Counted from the stretch's first letter, positions 8,797-23,799 are shown. The stretch: DNA of 23,999 bases from Pelargonium cotyledonis (GCA_036897625.1 JAYMTA010000809.1:1-23999), one strand, 5' to 3'. Notes: generated from the sequence alone by a model not told the origin. Numbers and translations: made by a program.

Positions 8797-10586
8797 TTAT
8801 GCTGTGTCCTTCCCTTCTTTTGCTTCTTCCTTTCGTGACAAATCTTTGTCTACAATGTCGTTGTTGCTGTTGTTTGTTGTCGACTTTACAATTATCTTCA
8901 GTGACTCGGGTTCTATTTCTTCAATTTTTGTTCCCATTTCCTTGCTTTTACCCCACAAAACCATGTACAATCCACACACAATGAGCACTGCCCCCAGGAT
9001 GCTGAAATTTTGTAAATCATAGTCAAGCCATTGATCACCATGTAAAAAGTAGGATGGTATATATAGTATGTGAGGTACCTTCCAATATGCAGATTCTCAT
9101 CCAGCATCAAGAACCCTACAACGGCTACAATCACAAGCGACAGAGGAGTGAAGATGGATACAAACAACGGGCCTCTTCGATGCACTGTCCACGCAATGAC
9201 GACCACTACCACTCCAAGTGTCACAATTCCCTTAAACACATTTCACATCTGCCTCAGATCAGCAATAACCATTTCTACTATAAACGGTACGTGCTAGTTT
9301 TAAGAGGACCAACTCAACTGAAAGCTTAACCTGATAGTGAAGATCGTAAAGATTCATACCATATAAGATGCTGCGAGGAGCTTGATGTTGAAGCCCAACT
9401 TCCATTGAGACCAGTTTCTCTCCATGCACAAGGCAACGACGGTTGATTGGATGCAACCAATTGTAGTCATTAGAGCTGTGCTTGAGTAGTGACATGGGTA
9501 CCTCCTACTCATCTTATCCTACATGTCCATGAAAAACAAAAACAAATCAGTTTCGAGGATAAAAAAAATGAGGAGATTATGAGGTTTTGGGGTTTGTGGA
9601 TTGGTAGTGAAGTGACCTGAATTATTAACCACATTGCATAAGAAAAGCAATTGCCCAAAGCCAGCAAGCATCCCAACATTCTTCTCCCGAAGTCTCCTTG
9701 TGATGATGCTTGGCCTCCATGCTGATGATCATTGCGCAGATTCTGCAGAAGGTCAATATGTGGAGACTCGATCTCTGCGCCTTTGTAGAAAGTGAAGAGC
9801 ATTGCTCCACTTATGCCCACCAGTGTCCCCACAACCTTTGCCATCCCCGGCGCTGTCAGTGATAGCTTCTCCAACCTGAGAGAAAAAGAGTACCAATGTT
9901 TACTCTTTGCACTTCTCAATGGTAGTGTTTGGATTGAAGTTTTTGTAAAGGAATGTGAATCAAGATTGAGAATGAGATTCTCATTTATCTACCGATGTGA
10001 ATTGTGCAAGAGGAGTACCCGAAAAAGAGGGTTAGAATGAAGGTAGCTCCTGGAATGAGATTAACCATGGCTGAAGCAAATGTTGCTGTTGTCAAGGATA
10101 GGCTTTCCACAAACAAGTTTTGAGCCAATGACCCCCTGAAAATGAAGTGTCACTTAAACTTAGTACATATAAATATATATGTGATTGTGTACATATGTGG
10201 AGAGGGTTAGGTCCAAGACCAACATATAGTAAGTACCCGAACAACCCACAAAGAGAAGCTTGGAAGAGCACCATCCATGTAAGCTTTGGTCTGCTTTTTC
10301 TGCAGATTCACGCCAACAGAACAAAAGTTAGTAACAACCAGAAATTCACACGACTCTTGAAGAGATGAGGTTATGAGAATGGAAGATAGACGAACCTTTC
10401 AAGAATGAGTGCGAGAGGGACAGTGAAGGCAGTTGAGAACATGAAGCTGTAAGCGACGAGGATTCGCATGTTCATGCCATCGTCTGCAGCCAATTTATTG
10501 AAAATGGTCATCCCTGCGTATCCAACTTGTGCCAGCACCATAGCCATGATTGGCTTCAAGTTCAACCCATCAAACATCTTCTTCAT
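8797..10586 (-). CDS. WAT1-related (nodulin MtN21 / EamA) transporter, 381 aa
   Basis: Seven exons on the minus strand: 10586-10396, 10299-10237, 10135-10019, 9875-9617, 9518-9360, 9230-9079 and 9001-8797 (TAA), total 1,146 nt with every phase consistent. The start is the ATG at 10586 (MKKMFDGLNLKP). A longer frame would need a TTG start. Family signatures are visible in order: QVGYAGMTIFNKLA (TM1), RKSRPKLTWM before TM3, GSLAQNLF, ATFASAMVNLIPG, LEKLS, GTLVGISGAMLFTFYKG, YPCHYSSTALM, WSQWKLGFNIKLL, HRRGPLFVSIFTPL and GAVLIVCGLYMVLWGKSKEM. Two EamA repeats and about ten membrane segments are expected, with a Glu/Lys-rich cytosolic tail. Length matches the family (about 360-400 aa). Relatives include Arabidopsis WAT1, a tonoplast auxin exporter, but substrate and membrane vary among members and cannot be assigned here. 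No inactivating change was seen. Confidence 0.92.
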
Positions 10587-10631
10587 CTTGCAAATGATTC
10601 TCAAGAAACAAACAAGTATAGATATTTCATG

Positions 10632-10645
10632 CTGATATAGTTATA
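10632..10645 (-). promoter_or_regulatory. Possible TATA region of the transporter gene
   Basis: The minus strand carries a TTATATATAACTAT stretch about 50 bases upstream of the ATG. A G-box (CACGTG, 10850-10855) lies about 265 bases upstream of the ATG. Both are motif-level calls in AT-rich DNA. Confidence 0.35.
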
Positions 10646-13428
10646 TATAATCTTATCTCGTGCTCTTGGTGTAGATCTGTCAAATGGGGTCTCCATCTGT
10701 GATGCAAGCTTTTCTTGGTCTCCTACTTTGATGTGTACACTACTAGTGTGTACCATTATTTCTATTCTAGCTAAATTGGCTTATACATGAATAGTTGATC
10801 GATCTATTAGAGTAATTACTATCATTAGCAACTTAACATGGGATGACTTCACGTGGGGTTTAAGACACTGGAAGATTTGTCAATTTGATGAGTAGTGGGT
10901 AGTCTATAAATTGCAAATCAACTAGAAACTGATAGCAAAATGTCAATAGTTCAATTCAATGAGTGGATGTTTTAGTCTAGCTAGAGTTCACCAACATTGG
11001 TAATTAGGCACTTTTTTTTTTCTGTTGACAGTTCCATTTAACCTGCCACTTTGTCATTTATCCTCTCTCTCTCTCTATATATATATGAACACACACACAC
11101 ACATATATATCAGACAATTCAAAAAGAAATTGACAAAATAGCATTCTGAATTGACCAAAAGATCGTGAGGCTAATGAAAATGGAAATATTGTCAATATGC
11201 TAGTCATTAATTAGTGTTTATAACATTTATGAATGTGAGTATTGATAAATAATAGATGCAGAGTCTCCTTTTAAAATGACACCAGAGAAAGCACAACTGC
11301 ACAAGAAATCAATAATTGTAGCCAAAAACCAGATTCCTTCAGGATAGGCCTACAAGTGAGCTGGCTTGATTGGGACTCCAAAGCCAATTTTGACATTTAC
11401 TTGCACTCTTGAACTTCACTCAAAAGTTGCTAATATGATTAAAATTTAAAAGCTATGATAATTTCATTTTCATGCTATTCACTATCTGCTCATGTTATGC
11501 TATGCATTACATATTGATGATACAATATTTTGGGCAAGCTTATGCATACTTTTTCTCGCTTTCTCAGGCAGGTTCATCGCTGCAAGACTCATGCAAGCTT
11601 TAGTAAAATCCAATGAAGACCATTGAAGACAATAAAGCATCAAGAAAGTACGGAAAAGCCAGACAAAATCAACAAAACAGTTGAGAGCAAGAGTAAGTAC
11701 ATAAATGTTGAGAAGACATGGAAAACGTACCAGAATAGCACCACAGAATTATGGAGTTTGTTCTGTCAACAAGAAGTTGAGAACAGAAGGAAAATCAAGC
11801 TCTTAACAGGGAAAAACGGTGTATACAGAACATTTATGAGAGTGACTAATTTTCCTTTTCCTTCCAACACCGATCAATATAGAAAATCAAGTGATATTGA
11901 TCAGTCTTGTGAAGAATCAACGAAAGCTATACAAACTTAGGCAAAGCATAATTAAATCTGAACTGAACTTTACTAGATAAATGCCCTTTAATCAAGCACG
12001 TTCAAGAATTAATTCGCCACCATAATGGAACATGTTGGTATAGAACAGGAAAGTACAGTTAGTCAGTTATACATTTTAAGTATGGTTGACGGAAGAGCAT
12101 TAATTAATGTTTTATCTAAATCAGTGAGCAAAATCTTTCCAAGAAGATGCAACGGAAACATTAAATTAAACATAACAAATAAACTGAAGCTTTTGTTTGC
12201 AAATTAGATGTTGACCCACATATTTAACGATAGAATTTAATACCAAAATTGAGATTAGTAAGCAAGAGCAGAAGCTCGGTCCAACAAAAAGCATGCACAA
12301 GCAAAGCAAACTAGGTTCATACGATATTTTGGCCACAATGCTGTCATCTTTTGTTTGTGGGCGGGCGGCGTATCACATCCATCAAAACTTATTATCTAAA
12401 AGCTGACTAGAGACAAGAATGATGTATACAGCTTTAGATCAGAAGCAAATATACCAACAAGAAACTGATGAAATCATTGTCTATACGGCAACATGGACAA
12501 TCATCTGACAGATATACCATCCTATAAGCCTTCCCAGATTTTGATGCTTTGTCATGGATCTTGATAAATCTGTCCACTCAATTTCAGACAACATCATGCT
12601 AAAGGGTGTTATTTATCTTCTTCTATTTTCCTCCCATTCTCAAGTGTAACCTACTACACACATACACACAAAGAAGACTATTGTCAATCAACCAACATTG
12701 CAGGGATTCAAAATGTTAACAAAATACAGAGTTCAAGCAATCTAGTAATCACATTAAAGACGCAATAAATGATGAAACTGCATGACACCCAATGACTGGA
12801 AAAGGAAAAACGATATTAAGAAACATTAACCACGTAAATAAGATCTTCATCTAACTTCCCAAATCACTTTAATTGGAAATTCTATCACTTAATAAGCATG
12901 TCGTCGTTACAGAAATGACAATTTTCTGACCTAATATCTTGTTGAAGCTATGTTATAATAATAAGTGAATCTGATCGCCTCTTTACCCTATAAAATCAAT
13001 CTAGACGAAAATAATACTTACAAAATTCAATAATAGATAATATGATTGAGAAGGAAAATAAAATGAATCATGAGAATGAAACAGCTTATGACATGCCACG
13101 TGCAGAAATCCATAATTAACAGCCAAGACATGATGAAAGTAATAAGACTCTAATCATAATTCAAGGAAAGTTGCAATACTATCTACCAAACTGAATGAAA
13201 AGTTGTAAACAAACTAAGCCACTTTATGTGTTTCATATTGATTAATAAGAGCCAAGGACCCCAGACTATGGTTCAGATTCTAAGGTTCAGCCAAAAGAAA
13301 ATATTATCACTAGAGCTAAAAAGAGCAAACTAAAAGAGCGAGAAGGAATGACTAGGGCAGGGTGGGGGTGGAGGAGGCATTGGGGAAAATAGGGTTACAC
13401 AACAAGCATTTGTGTTGTGAATTCAGCT
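10646..13428. other. Long gap between the transporter and trihelix genes, no gene recognised
   Basis: About 2.8 kb. Two plus-strand open frames (11623-11940, starting with TTG, and 12025-12207) show no family resemblance and no splice context. The interval holds a compound microsatellite (11062-11110). The right end (down to perhaps 13000) should contain the 3' UTR of the trihelix gene. The left end contains the transporter promoter. CACGTG also occurs near 13098. No tRNA or other RNA gene was recognised. Confidence 0.5.
11062..11110. repeat. Compound microsatellite (CT)n-(AT)n-(AC)n-(AT)n
   Basis: Direct reading shows a CT run, then an AT run, a short GA interruption, an AC run, and a second AT run, in about 50 bp. 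It lies in the 5' intergenic region of the transporter gene. Confidence 0.9.
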
Positions 13429-14631
13429 CTAATCAGCACCCAGTTTCTTGCTTTTAATTATTAATGCCATACGTTCATTCTGAAGCTTCATATACTCATT
13501 TTCCATCTTCATCTTTTTCAGCTCCCTTTCTTGTTCCCAGTTCATTTTCTGCCACTTAAATCGCTCTTTCTCCAGCTCGAGCATCTGGGTCTCAATATGT
13601 ACCTTTTGCTCTTCCAGCTGAAGTGAGCGACATGCCAACCATTGCTTCCATGCCTCTTCTTCCTTGCTGCCCTCTGCGGAATTATCTTCCAGATGCACAT
13701 CAATAAAATCATTTTGAGCTTCTAGTCCTCTGTCACAATCATCTTCATTTGCATCCCTTTGTTTCAACCTCATTGCCAATACCTCCATAAGCTTCCCACT
13801 ATCTGCAGCTGCATCCACTTGTTTGTCAGCTTCAGCATTTTGATCTCCTTCATCAAACTCCTTATTCTTGTCATGCAAATTATCTTTAGATTCAAGAGCC
13901 CAATGAAGAGAACGCCGTAAATCAGGATCGTGAGGGAGAAACAACCGATCCCCATTGTGAAACGAGCACAATACCTCATAGAACAGATGCTTTGAACTTA
14001 GGATCTTCCTCACTTCCTCCTTTTCCTTCTCTGATAATTCCATGGTATCCAAAAGCCCGGGGTTCTCAACAACCATGCGAGAATTGCCTATGCCAAGAAT
14101 CTTATTCAGTTTTTTATACCTTTTGTTCAACTCGTGAAACTTGTCCTCACATTGCCGAGGTGATACATGAATGCCCCTCTCGCCCATCACCTTAGAAATA
14201 ATCTTCCATTTCCCTTTCTTCTGTAAGAGAGTAGCTTTACTTCTCTCACCAGCAAAGACATCAGAGCAATCCTCGACAATGTAAGAGGCAGCAGTCAACA
14301 AAAGCTTCACCATCACATCTGTCCATTTCACCCGCAACCAAAAAGACTCCTTTTTTCCTTGTCCAGCTTCTGAATTATCATCACCGTCAGCACCTTCTTC
14401 TGCACAGTTCAGCTCATCCTCATCACCCGCAGGTCTCCTTCCCATCTCACCGCTGCTTGGATCCGCAAAGGTACTTGTTTGATCCTTTTCTTTCATATTC
14501 TCCTCCCGGGTAGAGTAAACGGCCATGGAACCCTGCTGAAGAAAAGTGGGGTTTTGCTGATTTTCAAGATCTACGGAGCCATAAGATCCTGGTGGCTTCG
14601 GATTACCACTCAATGATGATCTCCCAATCAT
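13429..14631 (-). CDS. Trihelix transcription factor, GT-gamma-like, 400 aa
   Basis: Single coding exon from ATG (14631) to TAG (13429). Residues 1-95 are polar and acidic. The trihelix (Myb/SANT-like) DNA-binding domain spans about residues 98-180: helix 1 around VKWTDVMVKLLLTAASYI (W103), helix 2 around KGKWKIISKVMGERG (W142), and helix 3 around QCEDKFHELNKRYKKLNKIL, where the third aromatic is Phe (F165). Next come a conserved VVENPGLLD and the SSKHLFYEVLCSFHNGDRLFLPHDPDL segment (212-238), an acidic region, and a long coiled coil rich in Glu, Lys and Gln (about 325-395), probably for dimerisation. The combination of trihelix, HLFYE segment and C-terminal coiled coil matches the plant group containing Arabidopsis At1g21200, At1g76870 and HRA1 (At3g10040); that assignment is from memory. 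A nuclear role as a sequence-specific DNA-binding regulator is expected. Target genes are unknown. Confidence 0.9.
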   Translation of the reverse strand: MIGRSSLSGNPKPPGSYGSVDLENQQNPTFLQQGSMAVYSTREENMKEKDQTSTFADPSSGEMGRRPAGDEDELNCAEEGADGDDNSEAGQGKKESFWLRVKWTDVMVKLLLTAASYIVEDCSDVFAGERSKATLLQKKGKWKIISKVMGERGIHVSPRQCEDKFHELNKRYKKLNKILGIGNSRMVVENPGLLDTMELSEKEKEEVRKILSSKHLFYEVLCSFHNGDRLFLPHDPDLRRSLHWALESKDNLHDKNKEFDEGDQNAEADKQVDAAADSGKLMEVLAMRLKQRDANEDDCDRGLEAQNDFIDVHLEDNSAEGSKEEEAWKQWLACRSLQLEEQKVHIETQMLELEKERFKWQKMNWEQERELKKMKMENEYMKLQNERMALIIKSKKLGAD

Positions 14632-15240
14632 AGTTTCTACTCACACAAGAAAGTTTCAACCCAACCCCCCCAATAAACTCACTCAATCAAACAAAACTTC
14701 ACTCTCTCTGCAACAACCCAATGGAATACAACTCACGGTTTCAATCACAATGCAGAACCCGTCACTTCCACTTCTCGTTTTAAACTAAACGGTCAGGAAC
14801 CAAACAAGTAATTTTTTCATGGTACAGCTAAACCTAGTAACCTAGTTAATCAGAATTCACTCATACAAAGTAACTAATCTCTTCATTCCCATTATGGATT
14901 CATCAATTAAATGTTCCAACCAAATTCACCCCCTCACCCATATATATCAAAAGATATGTACAGACAAACAACACAAACAAGAAGCAAAATCCAGCAAATA
15001 ACCTTACCCACATTATCATTCCCACCAATCCATTTCCTTTCTAGTCCCAGGAATAACAAACCCAAATGCATGAAACTAAAGAACACAATGCGGAAACATG
15101 CATGATGACACAGATTCATAAAACTAGAAATAGAAAATATCAGGAAATAACATAAAGAGGAGCAACTTACTGGCACCAGAACAAATCCCCAATTCAGTCT
15201 TCACTGTTCTCTGTCCCTGCTCCATTTTTGCTTGAAAGGT
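14632..15240 (-). other. Leader exon and leader intron of the trihelix gene
   Basis: A strong donor (GGTGCCA|GTAAGT, exon end at 15171) follows a likely 5' UTR (about 15240-15171). An acceptor TGTGAGTAG (exon start 14636) sits five bases before the ATG. The two adjacent AGs (GAG and TAG) could both be used without changing the protein. The intron is about 535 nt. The transcription start is not determined. Confidence 0.5.
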
Positions 15241-16023
15241 ATGGTCTTTTGTCATTGGCCTCTCTGGCTCTGTAAAGTCTAAACCCCAATCGGCCCATTT
15301 TCAGACTATCCGACCCGGTCCATCCCAGGTCATCAAAATCAAATCTTTTCTTGAAACAAGTCATGGTTCGAACTCTCAAAGACGAATTTTTTTTTTCTTT
15401 CTTTGGTACTATAAAACACTAAAGCTTGGTGACATTGGTCTCTGCTTATATGGAGTTGGTCATTACAGACCCGCCGGAACCCTCCCAAAACCCTGACCGT
15501 GGCGGCGCCGAGAGGCGGCTCTTTTTGTTACACTACTTGTATCTTTAGCATCGTAACGATTTCTCCTGATCGGTAGCTTAAACATTTTTTCCGAATAACT
15601 TCATCTTTTATCTTTAGGTTGTAATATAGATAATAGCAATTTGTGGAGAAACTGCTTTTAGCATATGTTATCTTCATCAAACATAATCAATCTTTTCGAG
15701 AAGTTTACAAGAACAATTTGAAACCATTTCCATTTTCATGCTCAAAACCATTTCCATTTTGTGCAAAATGTTGTGTTTTCATTCATTTTATCGGCCAGTT
15801 CATGTGTAAATGTATTAGAAGCTTGATGTTCACCACATTGGAATACTTACTGCTCATCATGTATTCAAATTATTTAAGATAACATGAAAAAACATTTCTT
15901 ATTTTTCATTCACAATAAGCTGTATCTGAATACAGAAAAAAACAGACACCAAGTTGAAGAAACTGGCTGCTAGAGTTTTACATGATGAAGAATTATGAGA
16001 CTTGGAGCTTATGTTTTGGTTTC
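15241..16023. other. Intergenic between trihelix promoter and FBPase 3' end
   Basis: Holds the trihelix promoter and the bisphosphatase 3' UTR. A plus-strand ATG frame of 32 aa (15450-15548) lies in an unusually GC-rich patch (see findings). A 16-bp direct repeat, AAACCATTTCCATTTT, occurs at 15721-15736 and 15745-15760. No established gene. Confidence 0.45.
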
Positions 16024-18555
16024 TTATTTAACCTTAGCATAGAGTGCCTTGATTTCCTCAATATCATCATAGCTTCCAAGGAATATAGGAGACCTTTCAT
16101 GTATATGGGTTGGAACCAAGTCTAGTGCCTGCAATCAACCAGTCCTTAAGGTGAGTTTGCTACTGAAGAGTTTGAAAAAACCGAATAGGATATGTAGATT
16201 CAGAAATAAAAACTGGGTTTGTAGAACTTAGCAATTAGCAGAACAAAAACTTACCCGTTGCTTGCCGGTAAACGCCTGACCTCCTGCTTTCTCCATCAAG
16301 TAGGACATAGGGAAGACTTCATAGAGCACACTGTTACATAGAAGTCGGATTTGTCTCAGTTACAAATCTATACTCTTGACCTCTTGCCAATCAAATGGAC
16401 AGCGTTTTTGGTCGACATGAAAAATGTAACTGGCAAAGCAAAACATACCGCAATTTTCCATTAGGACTATTCTCATCGCCAGGGTACAAAAACACACCAC
16501 CGTAAAGTAATGTTCGGTGAACATCAGCAACCATACTGCTTGCATATAAGATTAGTGTCAGCAAAAGCCATACTGTGATGTGACTGCTAAAGAACATGGA
16601 TCAGTTTAGTGATCCAAATAGAGTAAGAGAACTGCAAATGGTATAAGATTTTTACACTGCCATTATTTGATTGATGAATGGTCACAACGGTGAAATGGGA
16701 GATTTATAGCAACTGTAAAATATCCAACTATGGAAATAACATATATAGATGCCTAAAACTTTATGGGCGATAGATCAAATACCTTCCAATGTATCGAAGA
16801 GACTTTGGTGGTGAACCATCTGTAGGGAACTTGCATTTTTCCACATACTTTGTAGTTGGCTCGTCCCAGTTTCTGGCATTTCCTTCATTAACTGAGTATA
16901 TCTTTCCTTTCTTCGGGATCTGGTTTAAAATAAATACGAGGTTTGAACACAAACTAGGTTTTGTATTCATACAAATCCAACTAAAAATACACACACAACT
17001 AATTAAGAACATAGTATGGTGCATATACCTTGATATTAGGGTGAGTTAGAATGAACTCTCCAAGAGATGGATCAAGCGTGAACCCGTTGACACCTTCTCC
17101 AGCACAAAGTACTAGCTGCAATTCCAAAATTCATAGAAATGTAACACCACTCCTTACTATCTTCTTCAAAACATATGGACATCGGATAAGAAGCAAGAAA
17201 AGTAGAATGATGAGATGACTGTTTTAAATTTTTACCGTGCAAGAGCTTCCATACATGCAATACCCAGCTGCTACTAGATTCTTTCCGGATTTCAAGACAT
17301 CCTCAAGAGTTGGGTTGGTTGAATCTTTCAACAAGTAAATACCAAAGATCTGATCACGAGAAAAAGCGAGTGAAACTTCATATACATGCATTTCCGATTC
17401 AAAATGAATCTTGAAAACAGAATAAAGAAATCTAGGGAAATGATGGAAAAGAAACGGCAAAAAGCTTGATTTAAGATGACAGGCCATACCGTTCCAATGG
17501 AGACACCACAGTCAATGTTTGAAGATCCATCCAATGGGTCAAAAGCAACACAATATCTGTTTTTATCATGAAGAGAATAAGGAGATTCATTGATCAGGAT
17601 ATTTCTATTCAAGAATTTATCAGAAACCATTCAGTAATCAACAGCATATCTGCACATACTTTCCACGCTTCAATGGCTCCACAAATATTGCCTCTTCATC
17701 CTCTTCAGAAACAAGGATGCACTGAAGACAGGCAAGTAAAAAGCATAATCATAAGAAAGTTGAGCATCATCAAACTAGAAACAAAGTGACTTCCATTGAT
17801 TTGTCACGATTTAACCTATTGATTTTCCTAGTGGTTCAAATCATTACCAATGAAATATTCACATTTTCACAAACATCAAACAGACACTCACCGTACGCCC
17901 ACTGCTCATCAAAGCCTTGACGAAAACCTCATTTGAAAGCACATCCATTTTCTTTTGTTGTTCACCCTGGAGTCACCACTCACCACAGACAGTCAAGTTT
18001 TTGTTGCAAATATTGGAATATTCCAAAAATAATCAAAATTATGAACCACCGAAAGACAAGACACTACTCACTTGAACATTGGTCTCCCCAGCAAGTCCAA
18101 GAAGTTTTGCAAGACCTGCCTGCAAAAGTGGAATGATTCATGGTCATCATGAAAAAGCAGAGCCTAAAAGAGAAAACCCAAATGGTATCTACAATCTACT
18201 TCAGTTTGATTCATCAAAAACAAAACCCTCCATTCTCATGAGCAAAACATCAAACAGTTGGTGAGCAAACAAATCATTTGATCAATAAATGCAATTTTCC
18301 CAATTAATCATCAACTGATCTCAAAAACAAAATCTTACCCAATTCAAACAATAACACAATAGATGTAAACATTCAATAAAAAAAATGATCGAACACCTTG
18401 TTGACAGTGGTGCAGACAAATTTGCAGCCAAGAACAATGTGATTGAGCAAGATGGTGAAGTCTCCGCGAGACTCGGGATGCTTGGTTTGCTCGTTGAGCA
18501 CGAAACGAGTAATGGTCATCAAATCAGTCCTGTGAGCATCAGCTGCGTGATCCAT
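16024..18555 (-). CDS. Cytosolic fructose-1,6-bisphosphatase, 338 aa
   Basis: Eleven exons: 18555-18397, 18119-18072, 17966-17892, 17721-17660, 17556-17490, 17349-17236, 17115-17029, 16919-16783, 16535-16449, 16330-16255 and 16128-16024 (TAA), total 1,017 nt, all phases consistent. It hydrolyses fructose 1,6-bisphosphate to fructose 6-phosphate and phosphate, a committed step of sucrose synthesis in the cytosol. Visible motifs: N-terminal [20 protein letters not shown]; metal-binding EEDEE (100-104) and [11 protein letters not shown] (120-130); YGSSCT near 170-175; KSLRYIG followed by [10 protein letters not shown] (about 243-260) at the substrate site; and KIYSVNEGN. There is no transit peptide and no Cys-bearing redox loop of the chloroplast form, so the product is cytosolic. 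Length is close to the usual 340. The plant cytosolic enzyme is known to be inhibited by fructose 2,6-bisphosphate. Exon 9 has a NAGNAG acceptor (see findings). No disabling change was seen. Confidence 0.96.
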
Positions 18556-18681
18556 GATTCACCTTCTCCGATTGAAAAAAAAAAATCTCCTTTTTTGATG
18601 GGTTTCGATCAAATTTTGTGAGTACCCAGAAAACGATCAAGGAAACGAATAAAAATGAAATCAAAAATTGGAAAGAATACA

Positions 18682-18690
18682 ATTTATATA
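18682..18690 (-). promoter_or_regulatory. TATA box of the FBPase gene
   Basis: Minus-strand TATATAAAT, about 130 bases upstream of the ATG. This fits a 5' UTR of roughly 100 bases. Confidence 0.5.
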
Positions 18691-18802
18691 TCCCAGAATT
18701 TTAGGATGTCAAGTTGAAGCTGTTGAAGATATGCTTTGAAATTAACAATATTTATTAAACTTATCAAAAGAAAAGGGAGGGTCAATTGTTGGATGAGAGA
18801 GA

Positions 18803-18808
18803 CACGTG
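18803..18808. promoter_or_regulatory. G-box (CACGTG) in the FBPase promoter
   Basis: Palindromic CACGTG about 115 bases upstream of the TATA box, with a TGACGTC element (18852-18858) about 50 bases further upstream. Paired ACGT-core elements are common in light- and sugar-responsive plant promoters. The role here is inferred from motif and position. Confidence 0.4.
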
Positions 18809-19133
18809 TTGCTATCGACAAGTAGCGTTAGCAGAGTCACAGGAACCATGATGACGTCCACTTCGTCTTCTTCCTCAACTGAACTCAACAAACCATTCTT
18901 GCTCTGTAACTTTTCTTGATTCCATATTAACATTAATGGCGCATTGCTTTCACTTTTTTTGGGTCCATGCAATACAATGATTATCATCGTTTTCAAAACC
19001 ATATTGCTTCATCAATTTCATCTGAATGTCATTAATAAAGTGATTAGGTGATATGTTGTTCGAATTTGACGTTACGTAAAGTTAGTGCGTTTGAACTCAC
19101 ACATTTTATGAACACGTTTTCGCGTTGAATAAC

Positions 19134-19157
19134 TCATCACAATCACAATCACAATCA
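19134..19157. repeat. (CACAAT)n hexamer repeat
   Basis: About four consecutive copies of a CACAAT hexamer between the bisphosphatase and actin genes. Confidence 0.8.
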
Positions 19158-19741
19158 GTACTTGTATCATACTCGTGCTGGGTCTTTAAAACACGCACTC
19201 ACAGTTAATTGTTTATGTTGCGACACACACAATACATTCATCACGTGTATTTAACATGTTCGTTCTACCATGTAAAATGTGTTGGGAGTAATAATTATGT
19301 CAATCGTGTCGTGTCAAAATGTATTGCATGTTTAATCATATAACACTGTGATCCCAATATTTTCCACCGTTACATTTCAATCTAATCTGCAATGTAAAAA
19401 CCAAATTGTTCCATTCTTTTTTTTTTCTTTTTTTCTTTTTTCTTTTTTGGTAAAGACACTTGATTTGATTTTGACATCTGAATAAAATTTACTCACAATA
19501 AAGAGTTATATAAAGCAATACAAAAACAGGGCTAAATAAAGAACGGAATTTCACCATCCTCTCCTAAAAAGCAAATATCCATATGGTCAAGATTCAAGAA
19601 ACACTACCATCTATTTAAGTTTCATAACAGATGCCAATTATAAGTTTGGCTTCTAAGACCTAACACGAAAATAAAAACACTAACATATTTCAAGCTTACA
19701 GAATCCGCCCAGTGCTGATGTTGATCCGAGACAATCTCCAC

Positions 19742-23290
<3,549 letters not shown>

Positions 23291-23306
23291 AAGGCGGCAG
23301 AGGGGC

Positions 23307-23313
23307 TTAAATA
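23307..23313 (-). promoter_or_regulatory. Likely TATA box of the actin locus
   Basis: Minus-strand TATTTAA followed about 30 bases downstream by a C/T-rich leader. Position and context fit a core promoter. Confidence 0.4.
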
Positions 23314-23359
23314 CAGGAGATGGGGAAGCTAAATGAGCAGTAAATGCAAAGGAAATGAG

Positions 23360-23389
23360 ACCCAAATGGAGTTTACCCAAATGGAGTTT
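23360..23389. repeat. 15-bp perfect tandem duplication
   Basis: ACCCAAATGGAGTTT occurs twice back to back (23360-23374 and 23375-23389), about 50 bp upstream of the likely actin TATA box. Confidence 0.9.
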
Positions 23390-23425
23390 CGTGACGTCTG
23401 TTTGGTTGCCGAGAAAAAAGAAGTA

Positions 23426-23461
23426 AACTTTATTCGGAATCTTAACTTTATTCGGAATCTT
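23426..23461. repeat. 18-bp perfect tandem duplication
   Basis: AACTTTATTCGGAATCTT occurs twice back to back (23426-23443 and 23444-23461), about 115 bp upstream of the likely actin TATA box. Confidence 0.9.
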
Positions 23462-23799
23462 TGAGAGGGTAGCGAACCAAACCGCAAAAACACTCGCAGG
23501 GAAGAAAGCTAAAAGCCGTCCAAACAGAGCATGTTGGGTCTTTTTAAAATGTAATCAATGTTGCCAAGAAAATTGACCTATGTCAATTCTCTCGAATCAA
23601 AATGCGGCAATATTCAAAAATAAGTAAATAACTTTTCATGTAAGAGAAATAATAAAGATTTTGTCCGTTTTAATTTAATTTTCAAAACAGTTTAGTTGTG
23701 ATAAATAAATAAATAAAAACATCAAATATTTATTTATGAAAATTAATTATATTTAATTACTAGCATATTATGAATTTAAATTTTTGTTTAATTGGTTTT
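23462..23799. other. AT-rich intergenic stretch before the retroelement
   Basis: About 340 bp with no gene or clear motif. Base composition changes abruptly near 23800 to GC-richer sequence, probably the retroelement border. Confidence 0.4.

Larger units (their letters stand above)
18691..19741. other. FBPase promoter and actin 3' flank
   Basis: About 1 kb with no gene established. It contains the ACGT elements, a (CACAAT)n hexamer run (19134-19157), a long T/C tract (about 19418-19449), and the 3' UTR of the actin locus at the right end. A minus-strand ATG frame of 86 codons (19002-18742) has no family resemblance and overlaps the promoter. Confidence 0.45.

Noticed and set aside
9924..9940. 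Partial match to the miR159 sequence (TTTGGATTGAAG) in a transporter intron
   Set aside because: Only about 12 bases match, the rest of the mature sequence differs, and no foldback partner was seen nearby.
11623..11940. 105-codon plus-strand frame in the long gap
   Set aside because: It starts with TTG, is rich in Lys, Asn and Gln as random AT-rich DNA would be, and resembles no family.
18742..19002. 86-codon minus-strand ATG frame upstream of FBPase
   Set aside because: No family resemblance, no splice or promoter context of its own, and it covers the ACGT elements of the FBPase promoter. Likely a chance frame.
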